Shown piece by piece: positions 25,867 to 33,451 of a stretch of 64,000 bases of DNA. How positions within the stretch are numbered: the first letter of the stretch is position 1; each line of letters starts with the position of its first letter. The stretch spans positions 6,978,501 to 7,042,500 of the forward strand of contig NZ_CP109434.1 of the NCBI RefSeq assembly GCF_036227105.1. The letters are read 5' to 3'. Source of the stretch: Amycolatopsis sp. NBC_01488. Lineage in GTDB: Bacteria > Actinomycetota > Actinomycetes > Mycobacteriales > Pseudonocardiaceae. The notes beneath the pieces were generated by a model. It was not told the origin of the DNA. It saw only the letters and a program-made list of their open reading frames with translations, and searched no databases. The translations under genes and the position numbers were made by a program.

Positions 25867-26624
25867 GCCAGCACCACCTCCGGGCCCGCCTCTTCGAGTT
25901 CGGCCACGGCGCCGGCGTCGAGGCCGCTGTCGGTGACCAGGACGTCGATCTCGGCCAGCCGCGCGAACCGGCTGAGCTGGTCGGTGCCGTACTTGCTGTG
26001 GTCGGCCAGCAGCACCCGCCTGCGGGCGGCGGCGACCACGGCGGCCTTCACCGCGGACTCGGCCATGTCCGGCGTCGTGCAGCCGTGCTCGGCGGAAAAG
26101 CCGTTGGCGCCGAGGAAAGCGACGTCGACGAGCAGGCCGTCGAGGGCGTGCAGCGTCCAGGCTTCGACGGCGGCGAGCGTCGTCCCGCGCACGCGGCCGC
26201 CGAGGATGTGCAGCGTGACGCCCGGGCGGGTGGCCAGGATCGAGGCGACCGGGATCGAGTTGGTGATCACCGTCAGCTCGCGGTCGGCGGGCAGGAGCGT
26301 CGCGAGCCTGCTCGTCGTGGTGCCCGCGTCGAGCAGGATCGAGCCGCGGTCGGGCAGCAGGTCGAGCGCGGCCCGGGCGATCGCGTCCTTCTCGGCGGCG
26401 TTGGTCTGGTCCCGTTGCGCGACTTCGGGTTCGAAGTCGAGCCGCTCGACCGCGACGGCGCCGCCGTAGACGCGGCGGACGACGCCCTGGCGCTCGAGGA
26501 CGCCGAGGTCGCGGCGGATGGTCTCGGGGGCGACACCGAGTTCGGTCGCGACGTCGTTGACGTCGACCCGGCCGTCGCGTCGTGCGCGCTGTGCCAGGAG
26601 CTGATGCCGTTCGGCGGCGTACAT
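25863..26624 (-). CDS. DeoR-family regulator of the fructose PTS operon
   Basis: A 253-residue DeoR/GlpR-family repressor. An N-terminal winged helix (RDGRVDVNDVATELGVAPETIRRDLGVLERQG) precedes a sugar-phosphate sensor domain with LDAGTTTSRLA and GANGFS. Members respond to phosphorylated sugars such as fructose 1-phosphate. It is first gene of the fru operon, divergent from ptsI. The intervening region holds three direct repeats that are candidate binding sites. Confidence 0.9.
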   Translation of the reverse strand: MYAAERHQLLAQRARRDGRVDVNDVATELGVAPETIRRDLGVLERQGVVRRVYGGAVAVERLDFEPEVAQRDQTNAAEKDAIARAALDLLPDRGSILLDAGTTTSRLATLLPADRELTVITNSIPVASILATRPGVTLHILGGRVRGTTLAAVEAWTLHALDGLLVDVAFLGANGFSAEHGCTTPDMAESAVKAAVVAAARRRVLLADHSKYGTDQLSRFARLAEIDVLVTDSGLDAGAVAELEEAGPEVVLA

Positions 26625-26672
26625 GCCCGTTCCTCTCCGATGTTTGCCCGTTGCAGTTTGATTGTGCCCGTT
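26624..26672. promoter_or_regulatory. Three TGCCCGTT direct repeats, candidate FruR operator
   Basis: TGCCCGTT occurs at 26624-26631, 26645-26652 and 26665-26672, spaced 21 and 20 bp, two helical turns apart, so the copies face the same side of DNA. The first copy touches the DeoR start codon. DeoR-family repressors often bind direct repeats. A fourth TGCCCGTT lies inside ptsI near 26896 and may be chance. Confidence 0.65.
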
Positions 26673-26726
26673 GTTACCGTACTGTCAATCCCCAGTTACG
26701 AGATCCTTTGCTCCCGGAGGTCCGCC

Positions 26727-28322
26727 ATGCAGTTGTCCGGAGTCGGAGTCAGTCCCGGCCGGGTCGCCGGTCCGCACGTCGTCGTGGTCGCTGACCTGCG
26801 GGAACCGGATTCCACGCCGGTCTCGGGTGAGCTGTCCGCGGAAGCGGGCAAGATCGGGCCGGCCGCGGAATCGGTCGCCGCGGCGCTGTCCGATCGTGCC
26901 CGTTCCGTGTCCGGAGATGCCCGATCGGTCCTGGAGACGACGGCGGCGATGGCAGCAGACCCGGCCTTGCTCGCGTCCGCGGAGAAGCTCGTGCTCGAAC
27001 GTTCCCTGTCCGCGCCGCGCGCGGTGTGGGACGCGGCGGGTGAATTCATGACGGCGTTGCGAGCGGCGGGCGGCTACCTGGCCGAGCGCGTCGCGGACGT
27101 CGCCGACGTCCGCGACCGGATAGTCGCGGCGTTGCTGGGACTGGCGCCGCCCGGTGTTCCGGACCTGACGGCGCCGAGCGTGCTGGTGGCGCGCGACCTC
27201 GCGCCCGCCGACACCGCCGGGCTCGACCCGGACCTCGTGCTCGCGCTGGTGACCGAGGAGGGCGGCCCGACGAGCCACACCGCGATCTTGGCCAGGGCAC
27301 TGGGGATTCCCGCCGTCGTCGCGTGCGCCGGAGTCCTCGATCTGTCCGGACCCGGGCTCGTGGTCGACGGTTCCGCGGGCACGGTCTCGCCGGCCGACGG
27401 CCGCGTCGTGGCGCCCGCGCGGACGTCCCAACCGGTGTGGGACGGCGTCGGCAGGCTCGCCGACGGCCACCGCGTGAAGCTGCTCGCGAACGTCGGCTCG
27501 GCCTCGGACGCGGCCGCTGCTGCGTCGGCCGGGGCCGAGGGAGCCGGGCTGTTCCGGACGGAGTTCTGTTACCTGTCAGCGACTTCGGAGCCGACCGAGT
27601 CCGCGCAGCGAGCGGCCTACGCGGCGGTGCTGGCGCCGTTCGCCGGGAAGCCGGTCGTCGTCCGGACGCTGGACGCCGGTTCGGACAAGCCGCTCGCGTT
27701 CCTCCCGGTGGGCGCGGAACCGAACCCCGCGCTGGGCGTCCGCGGGCTGCGGATCGCGGTCGACCGGCCGGACCTGCTGGACCGCCAGCTGGCGGCGATC
27801 ACCGCGGCGGCGGCCGACACGGGCGTCGAGCTGTCGGTGATGGCCCCGATGGTCGCGACGGCGGCGGAGGCGGCGTGGTTCGCCTCGCGGGCACGTGCGG
27901 CGGGGATCGCCCGCGTGGGCGTGATGATCGAGATCCCGGCGGCGGCGCTGTGCGCGGCGGAGATCCTCGCCGAGGTCGACTTCGTGTCGCTGGGCACGAA
28001 CGACCTGGCGCAGTACGTCTTCGCGGCGGACCGCCAGCTCGGCGCGGTGGCCGCGTTGAACGACCCGCACCAGCCGGCGTTGCTGCGGCTGGTGGGCCTG
28101 GTCGCGGAAGCCGGTGCGGCGGCGGGGAAGCCGGTGGGGGTGTGCGGTGAAGCGGCGGCGGATCCGGCGTTGGCGCCGGTGCTGGTGGGGCTGGGCGTCA
28201 CGTCGTTGTCGATGAACGCGGTGGCGCTGGCGGGCGTGGGCGCGGCGTTGCGCGCGGTCGACTTCGCCGAAGCCTGCTCGCGGTCTCAAATTGCGACTGC
28301 CGGGCGTCGGCGGCGGTCCTAG
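26727..28322 (+). CDS. ptsI: PTS phosphoenolpyruvate-protein phosphotransferase (EI)
   Basis: A 531-residue EI, slightly shorter than the usual 560-575. Phospho-acceptor His184 lies in GGPTSHTAILARALGIPAVV; the PEP-binding barrel follows with GLFRTEF, SLGTNDLAQY and the catalytic Cys in GVCGEA. It starts PTS phosphate flow by transferring phosphate from PEP to HPr. ATG 26727 has CGGAGG upstream. It is divergent from the fru operon, and the shared operator suggests joint control. Confidence 0.94.
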   Translation: MQLSGVGVSPGRVAGPHVVVVADLREPDSTPVSGELSAEAGKIGPAAESVAAALSDRARSVSGDARSVLETTAAMAADPALLASAEKLVLERSLSAPRAVWDAAGEFMTALRAAGGYLAERVADVADVRDRIVAALLGLAPPGVPDLTAPSVLVARDLAPADTAGLDPDLVLALVTEEGGPTSHTAILARALGIPAVVACAGVLDLSGPGLVVDGSAGTVSPADGRVVAPARTSQPVWDGVGRLADGHRVKLLANVGSASDAAAAASAGAEGAGLFRTEFCYLSATSEPTESAQRAAYAAVLAPFAGKPVVVRTLDAGSDKPLAFLPVGAEPNPALGVRGLRIAVDRPDLLDRQLAAITAAAADTGVELSVMAPMVATAAEAAWFASRARAAGIARVGVMIEIPAAALCAAEILAEVDFVSLGTNDLAQYVFAADRQLGAVAALNDPHQPALLRLVGLVAEAGAAAGKPVGVCGEAAADPALAPVLVGLGVTSLSMNAVALAGVGAALRAVDFAEACSRSQIATAGRRRRS

Positions 28323-28376
28323 CGTCGAGGACGGCCGTGCTCGATTACGGGAGCCGGGCGGCCGATGGAGGCGACG

Positions 28377-29420
28377 ATGAAGGCGCTGGTTTACCACGGT
28401 CCGGGTGCGAAGGCTTGGGAAGACGTCCCGGACGCCGCCGTCCAGGAGCCGACCGACGTGGTCGTGCGCGTCGACACCACCACGATCTGCGGCACCGACC
28501 TGCACATCCTGCAGGGCGATGTCGCCGCGGTCACCGACGGCCGGATCCTCGGCCACGAAGCGGTCGGCACGGTGACCGCGGTCGGGGACGCGGTCCGGGC
28601 GTTCGCGGCGGGGGAACGGGTGCTCGTCCCGGCCATCACCCAGTGCGGGCGGTGCGAGTACTGCGGGCGCGGGATGCCGTCGCACTGCCAGACGGTCGGC
28701 GGGATCGGCTGGATCTTCGGCCACCTCATCGACGGCACCCAGGCCGAACTGGTGCGCGTACCGTTCGCGGACACGTCGCTGCACGCGGTCCCGGACGGCG
28801 TCACGAACGAGCAGGCGATCTTCCTGGCCGACTCCTTGCCGACCGGGTACGAGGTCGGCGTCCTGGCCGGCCGCGTCCGCCCCGGCGACACGGTGGCGGT
28901 GGTCGGCGCCGGCGCGGTCGGGCTCGCGGCGATCCTGACCACGGGCCTGTGGGGCGCGTCGAAGGTGATCGCGGTGGACTCCAACAAGTTCCGCCTGGAG
29001 AAGGCCCTGGAGTTCGGCGCGACGGACGCGTTCGAAGCGGGCCCCGACACCCGCTCGGACGTCCTCGGCCTGACCGACGGCCTCGGCGTGGACGTCGCGA
29101 TCGAAGCGGTCGGCTACCCCGAGACCCTGCGGACGGCGGCGTCGCTGGTCCGCCCCGGCGGCCGCATCGCGAACATCGGCGTGCACGGCGTGCCGGTCGA
29201 GCTGCCGATGCAGGAGATGTGGATCCAGAACCTGACGCTGACGATGGGCCTGGTGGACACGGTCTCGATCCCGACCCTGCTGAAGATGGTCGCGTCCGGC
29301 CGCATCCCGGCCGAGCGCATGGGCACCCACCGGTTCACGTTCGCGCAGCTGGAGGAGGCGTACGACGTCTTCGCCAACGCGGCCGCGAACTCGGCGCTGA
29401 AAGTGGTCATCACGCCTTAG
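28377..29420 (+). CDS. Zinc-dependent alcohol dehydrogenase (MDR family)
   Basis: A 347-residue medium-chain dehydrogenase. It has the catalytic zinc ligands in CGTDLH and GHEAVG, the structural-zinc cysteine cluster CGRCEYCGRGMPSHC, and Rossmann motif GAGAVGL. The closest look is to the NAD-dependent alcohol dehydrogenases of the type found in Ralstonia and actinobacteria. ATG 28377 is chosen because GGAGG lies five bases before it; an in-frame ATG 12 bases earlier lacks a site. It stops within the last codons of the convergent SEFIR gene. Confidence 0.87.
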   Translation: MKALVYHGPGAKAWEDVPDAAVQEPTDVVVRVDTTTICGTDLHILQGDVAAVTDGRILGHEAVGTVTAVGDAVRAFAAGERVLVPAITQCGRCEYCGRGMPSHCQTVGGIGWIFGHLIDGTQAELVRVPFADTSLHAVPDGVTNEQAIFLADSLPTGYEVGVLAGRVRPGDTVAVVGAGAVGLAAILTTGLWGASKVIAVDSNKFRLEKALEFGATDAFEAGPDTRSDVLGLTDGLGVDVAIEAVGYPETLRTAASLVRPGGRIANIGVHGVPVELPMQEMWIQNLTLTMGLVDTVSIPTLLKMVASGRIPAERMGTHRFTFAQLEEAYDVFANAAANSALKVVITP

Positions 29421-30388
29421 GTGACGGTCGGATCCCCGAGCCCGAGCTCGGGCGGGCGCCCCCGCCGGTTGACGACGACGGCCGCGGACCTTACGGGCGA
29501 GGCGGAAACCCCGGGGCGTGACATCTCGAGCCGCAGCACGCGGGCGCCGGTGACGTCGAGGTCGATCGTCGCCGGCTTCCCGACCGCGACGGCGTGCTCG
29601 GACCGGGGCTTACCGTCGAGCAGCACGCGGAAGTGGCCGACTTGGAAGGGATCCCGGGCATCGTCGAGCACCCCGGCGACGGTGGTGAACCGCTGGTAGT
29701 GACCGCCGAGGTCCAGTTCGACGAAGCCCGGCCCGGTGGCGGTGGGCGTGGTGGGCCGCAGGACGATGCTGTGTTCGTACCGCACGTCGTCGATCGACGC
29801 CGCGCCGCGGCGCACCCCTTGGCTGGCGCACGTCCACGGCAGCTCGGCGGCGAGCACCGGCCGCGGTTCCCGTGCACCGCCGAGCCAGACCCCGCGGCGG
29901 GGCATCGGATACTGTCCCTGTCCGGTGATCGCGGCGAGGAGATCGGCGACGCCGGCCTCGGTGAACTCGCCGACGTGGTACCTGGCCGTCGAATGCGCAT
30001 TGAGGAACGCCGGGATCTCGTCGATCGAGCGGCCGGGCAGGACGACGGGGAGGACCCGTTCAGTTTCGCGGCGCAGGTCCCGGGTCAGGTTGTCGCGGAT
30101 GATCGCGGCTTCGAACTGGGAACCCCGGCCCTCGTGGGGCATCGCCGTGCCGTCAGCACGGCGTTTGTACTCGGCAGAAGCGATGACCAGGATGAAGTCC
30201 GCTTCGCTCAAGTGCTGGGTGGCCCACAGGGACCAGTCACGACGGACGTTGTCGTACCACGAGTCGAGGTGCACGTCCAAGCCGATGACGCCGCGCAGGA
30301 ACGTCGCGAACTTTTCCACTTGAGCCTTGTGTTCGGGCGTGTCGTGCGCGTAGGTGACGAACACCCGGGGTACCTCGCGGTCGGACAT
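29417..30388 (-). CDS. SEFIR (TIR-like) domain protein with C-terminal NPCBM-like domain
   Basis: A 323-residue protein. Residues about 7-150 form a SEFIR/TIR-like fold: RVFVTYAHD, then WSLWATQHL, the FILVIASAEY strand and an RGSQFEAAI helix. Residues about 195-310 look like an NPCBM/NEW2 carbohydrate-binding-type beta-sandwich (SIVLRP, GFVELDLGGHYQRF, FRVLLDGK). SEFIR domains mediate signalling in eukaryotes, and bacterial examples occur in anti-phage and conflict genes. ATG 30388 has GAGGAG eight bases upstream. It is divergent from the TIR-ATPase operon across a 205-base region and may be a fifth component or a separate effector (inference). Confidence 0.78.
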   Translation of the reverse strand: MSDREVPRVFVTYAHDTPEHKAQVEKFATFLRGVIGLDVHLDSWYDNVRRDWSLWATQHLSEADFILVIASAEYKRRADGTAMPHEGRGSQFEAAIIRDNLTRDLRRETERVLPVVLPGRSIDEIPAFLNAHSTARYHVGEFTEAGVADLLAAITGQGQYPMPRRGVWLGGAREPRPVLAAELPWTCASQGVRRGAASIDDVRYEHSIVLRPTTPTATGPGFVELDLGGHYQRFTTVAGVLDDARDPFQVGHFRVLLDGKPRSEHAVAVGKPATIDLDVTGARVLRLEMSRPGVSASPVRSAAVVVNRRGRPPELGLGDPTVT

Positions 30389-30593
30389 CGGTCGCTCCTC
30401 GGGATCGGTCGGTGATTCACCGATCCGGGAGATCGGTATTCCGGAAACACTACGCGTGTGTAGCCGTGGCTTCTGTATTTGTCAAGGTGTCATTCGCGCC
30501 GTAACTTCGGGCGTGGCCAGTTATTGTCCTGTATCTGTCAGGTTTCCCACCTTCTACGTTGACGTCAAGCGGATCTAGGATGACATCCGCCTG
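30389..30593. promoter_or_regulatory. Divergent regulatory region of the TIR/SEFIR system
   Basis: AT-richer than its surroundings. A 15-bp palindrome TCGGTGATTCACCGA lies at 30409-30423, just upstream of the SEFIR gene. Direct repeats CTGTATTTGTCAAGGT (30473-30488) and CTGTATCTGTCAGGT (30529-30543) are 56 bp apart. A rightward promoter TTGTCA (30479-30484), 17 bases, TAACTT (30502-30507) overlaps the first direct repeat, as expected for a repressor site. Function is inferred from symmetry and spacing only. Confidence 0.5.
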
Positions 30594-30623
30594 GTGGGGA
30601 GCGGTGAAGGAGCGTCGGCACGC

Positions 30624-31196
30624 GTGTACGAGTTTGACGTGTTCATCAGCTACCGGCGCACCGCGAGCGACATAACGGAATGGATTCGCCACCATTTCCA
30701 TCCACGTCTGTCGGAAGTGCTCGACAACAACCGCTACGAGGACGCGAAGATTTTCTTCGACGACCGGATGCGCACCGGGTCGAGCTGGCCGGGGGAACTG
30801 CGGTCGGTGCTGCAGCACTCCCGTGTGCTGGTTCCGGTCTGCTCCCCGAAATACTTCCGGGACGAACTGTGCCTGGCCGAGTGGTATTCGATGGCGGAGC
30901 GGGAGGCGCTCGGCACCGGGCCCCGGCGGCAGCTGATCTACCCGGTGATCTTCTGCGACTCCAAGAACTTTCCCGGCTGGGCGCACGAGCGGCGCATGCG
31001 CGACCTGCAGGAGTGGAACCACCCCTTCGAGCACTTCCAGACCGCGCCCGCCTACCTCGACTTCAACCAGGAGATCAAGCGGATCGCCGGGGAACTGGAG
31101 GACCTCATCGAACGGGCGCCCGAGTGGCGCGACGACTGGCCGGTGCGGACGCCGGCCCCCGAACCGCCGAAGCGGGCGCGGATGCCGAGGTTCTGA
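30624..31196 (+). CDS. TIR domain protein, first gene of a putative conflict system
   Basis: A 190-residue protein that is essentially one TIR domain: the first strand YEFDVFISYRR, then FFDDRMRTGSSW (the BB-loop region), SRVLVPVCSPKY, and ELCLAEWYSM, in which Glu86 occupies the position of the catalytic glutamate of TIR NADases. Prokaryotic TIRs commonly cleave NAD+ or make cyclic ADP-ribose signals during infection. GTG 30624 places the first strand at the N-terminus; GTG 30594 is an alternative start. It is followed after three bases by the KGGVGR ATPase gene, so the operon is tight. Whether it is enzyme or adaptor cannot be read directly. Confidence 0.88.
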   Translation: MYEFDVFISYRRTASDITEWIRHHFHPRLSEVLDNNRYEDAKIFFDDRMRTGSSWPGELRSVLQHSRVLVPVCSPKYFRDELCLAEWYSMAEREALGTGPRRQLIYPVIFCDSKNFPGWAHERRMRDLQEWNHPFEHFQTAPAYLDFNQEIKRIAGELEDLIERAPEWRDDWPVRTPAPEPPKRARMPRF

Positions 31197-31199
31197 CGG

Positions 31200-32837
31200 A
31201 TGCCGGGATCGGTCTTCACCTTCTACTCCTACAAGGGCGGAGTCGGCCGGAGCTTCACCCTGGCCAACGTCGCAGTGCTGCTGGCTCGCTGGGGGCACCG
31301 GGTGCTCTGCCTGGACTGGGATCTCGAAGCCCCCGGCCTCGGCGACTACTTCCGGCCGCGACTGCCGGCGAAGCCCGCCGGGGGTGTGGTGGACCTCGTC
31401 GACGACTTCCGCTGTGGCCGGTTCGCGCCGGAGGCCCACGTCATGCGGCTGAAGGACGTCGGCGAACTCGACTTCGTCGCCGCGGGTACCGAGGAATCCG
31501 GTTACGTCGGACAGGTGCAGGAGATCGACTGGGCGGCCCTGTACGACGACGGGTTCGGCGAGTACCTCGAGCGGTGCCGTGAGCAATGGTCCGCCGAGTA
31601 CGACTTCGTGCTCATCGACAGCCGCACCGGGATCTCCGACATCGGCGGGATCTGCACCGCGCACCTGCCGGACCACCTCGTCGTCCTGTTCACGGCGAAC
31701 CGGCAGAGCATCCGCGGCGCGATGGACCTGGCCAGGCGCGCCGACACCGCGCGCAACCTCCTGCCGTTCGACCGTTCGCGGCTGACCGTCCTGCCCGTGC
31801 TGTCGCGGTTCGACAACCGTGAGGAGTACGACCGCTCTGAAACCTGGAGAGGCATCGTCGTGGACGAGACGGCCGAGCTGTACCGCCCGTGGCTCGACCA
31901 GTCGGTGACCGCGGAGACGATGTCGCGCCACCTCACCCTGCCGTACGTGTCCTACTGGAGTTTCGGCGAGCAGCTGCCGGTGCTGTCGGAGAAGACACCG
32001 AGCGCCGACCAGATCGGGTTCGCGCTCGAAACGGTCGCGGCGGTGATCGCCTGCCGCCTGGACCGCACCGACCTGCTGGCCGAGAACCGCGACGCCTACG
32101 TGGCGGCGGTGCGGGCGAGCAGGCAGGAGTTCAAGCACGACCTGCGGGTCAGCATCCCGCGGTCGTCCGTCGGCACGGCGAACAAGCTGGTCGCCGAGTT
32201 GGAGAAGCTCGACGTCCGCGTGGTGAAGTCGTTGTCGGGCGATCGCTCCCTGCTCGTGCGGGCCGAAGACGACGCTCGGCACCTGTGCCTGCTCGTCGAC
32301 GGCAAGGTGAGCCGCTGGCAGTCCGCCGAGGTCGAGCTGTTCCTGCACCGCACCCTCGGCCAAGACCGCCGCGTGATCCCGATCCTGACAGCGGGCACCG
32401 AGGCGGCGTCCCTGCCGGGCTACGTCGGCAACCTCCGCTACCTGCGCCTCGGCGGTTCGCGCGGTCCGGCGGAAGTGGCCCGCGATCTCATCGGCCAGCT
32501 CAAGGGCTTCACCTCCCTCGTCGACGCGGGCGACGACGTCGACCTCGCGGCGGTGCTCACCCGGGCGCGCGGGTCCCGGCTACGCCCGTCCCGGTGGGAC
32601 CTGGTGGACGAGCTGGTCACCGCCCTGCAGGCAGCCGCTGCCGCGGGCGACGGCGCCCGCACGAGAGAGCTGGCAGCGGACCTCGCGGTGGCGACGAAAC
32701 CCCTCACCCCGAACGGCGACGGCCACCACCCGGCCCCGATCCCGACCCGCCAGTCGATCGACTGGCTCTTGCGGACCCTCGACGCCCGCGTGCAGACCAC
32801 GACGCAGCAGCCGAACCACCGGAAGGATCACGGATGA
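31200..32837 (+). CDS. KGGVGR-motif variant ParA/MinD-like ATPase with C-terminal TIR-like domain
   Basis: A 545-residue protein. Residues 1-270 are a deviant-Walker (SIMIBI) ATPase with YSYKGGVGRS at 9-18, LDWDLEAPG and LIDSRTGISDIGG. The P-loop lysine is replaced by Arg17 while the signature Lys12 is kept, which defines the KGGVGR variants. Residues about 325-440 look like a TIR-like domain (VKSLSGDRSLLV, SRWQSAEVELFLH, RRVIPIL), and the C-terminus is a disordered Pro/Gln tail. KGGVGR ATPases recur next to TIR and effector genes in actinobacteria. It overlaps the next gene by four bases. A regulatory switch for the operon is the likely role (inference). Confidence 0.85.
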   Translation: MPGSVFTFYSYKGGVGRSFTLANVAVLLARWGHRVLCLDWDLEAPGLGDYFRPRLPAKPAGGVVDLVDDFRCGRFAPEAHVMRLKDVGELDFVAAGTEESGYVGQVQEIDWAALYDDGFGEYLERCREQWSAEYDFVLIDSRTGISDIGGICTAHLPDHLVVLFTANRQSIRGAMDLARRADTARNLLPFDRSRLTVLPVLSRFDNREEYDRSETWRGIVVDETAELYRPWLDQSVTAETMSRHLTLPYVSYWSFGEQLPVLSEKTPSADQIGFALETVAAVIACRLDRTDLLAENRDAYVAAVRASRQEFKHDLRVSIPRSSVGTANKLVAELEKLDVRVVKSLSGDRSLLVRAEDDARHLCLLVDGKVSRWQSAEVELFLHRTLGQDRRVIPILTAGTEAASLPGYVGNLRYLRLGGSRGPAEVARDLIGQLKGFTSLVDAGDDVDLAAVLTRARGSRLRPSRWDLVDELVTALQAAAAAGDGARTRELAADLAVATKPLTPNGDGHHPAPIPTRQSIDWLLRTLDARVQTTTQQPNHRKDHG

Positions 32838-33451
32838 CCGACCGCCTGCCACACAAGGAAACCGCGGCAATGCTGACGCTGCTGGCGCTGGGCCGGGCGA
32901 TACCCAACCCCGAGCTGGAGACGCTGGCGGGTTTCACGCTCACCGGCAAAGAACGCCGGCACCTCAAGGACATCGGATACATCACCAGCGAAAAGGTCGG
33001 TCGCCCCTTCGTGCACGAGCTCACCGCGAGTGGCTGGGTCTGGTGCCTGAAAGAGCTCGAAGAGCAGACCCCGCCGCCGCCTCGTGCGCAAAGCTCCCTC
33101 TGCTCCGCACTCTACGTCTTCGCCGGCGGTATCGGCGAAAGCCTCGAGCGCCGCGATCTCCGGTTCGCGGACATCTTCCCCTGTCCGGGTGGCACCATCG
33201 AGGACCGCATCCGCATCGCCTACCGGGAGCTGGTGACGGAACCCCGTGGTTGGGTCGGGCTGGTGGACCTGCGGCCGAAGCTCGGCGCGACCACCGAAGA
33301 GGTCGACGCTGCGCTGAAGGAGCTGAGCCGCGCCGGCAAGGTGCACCTGGTGCCCGAAGAGAACCGCAAGGCTCTCACCGACGCCGATCACGAGGCGGCG
33401 ATCCGCATCGGCGGCGAAGACAACCATCTGCTCTCGATCGAGGCATCGTGA
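32834..33451 (+). CDS. Winged-helix protein of the TIR-ATPase operon
   Basis: A 205-residue protein with no enzyme motif. Two segments look like winged helices: residues about 8-75 (a helical N-terminus followed by GKERRHLKDIGYITSE) and about 130-195 (IRIAYRELV, GWVGLVDLRPKLG, VDAALKELSRAGKVHLVPE). wHTH proteins of this kind occur in multi-gene bacterial conflict systems, where they may bind DNA or bridge effector and ATPase. ATG overlaps both neighbours by one to four bases. I assign no precise function. Confidence 0.7.
   Translation: MTDRLPHKETAAMLTLLALGRAIPNPELETLAGFTLTGKERRHLKDIGYITSEKVGRPFVHELTASGWVWCLKELEEQTPPPPRAQSSLCSALYVFAGGIGESLERRDLRFADIFPCPGGTIEDRIRIAYRELVTEPRGWVGLVDLRPKLGATTEEVDAALKELSRAGKVHLVPEENRKALTDADHEAAIRIGGEDNHLLSIEAS

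Noticed and set aside
22729-28322. Mobile-element origin of the PTS block
   Set aside because: No integrase, flanking repeats or compositional break; gene order is normal for actinobacterial fructose PTS loci.
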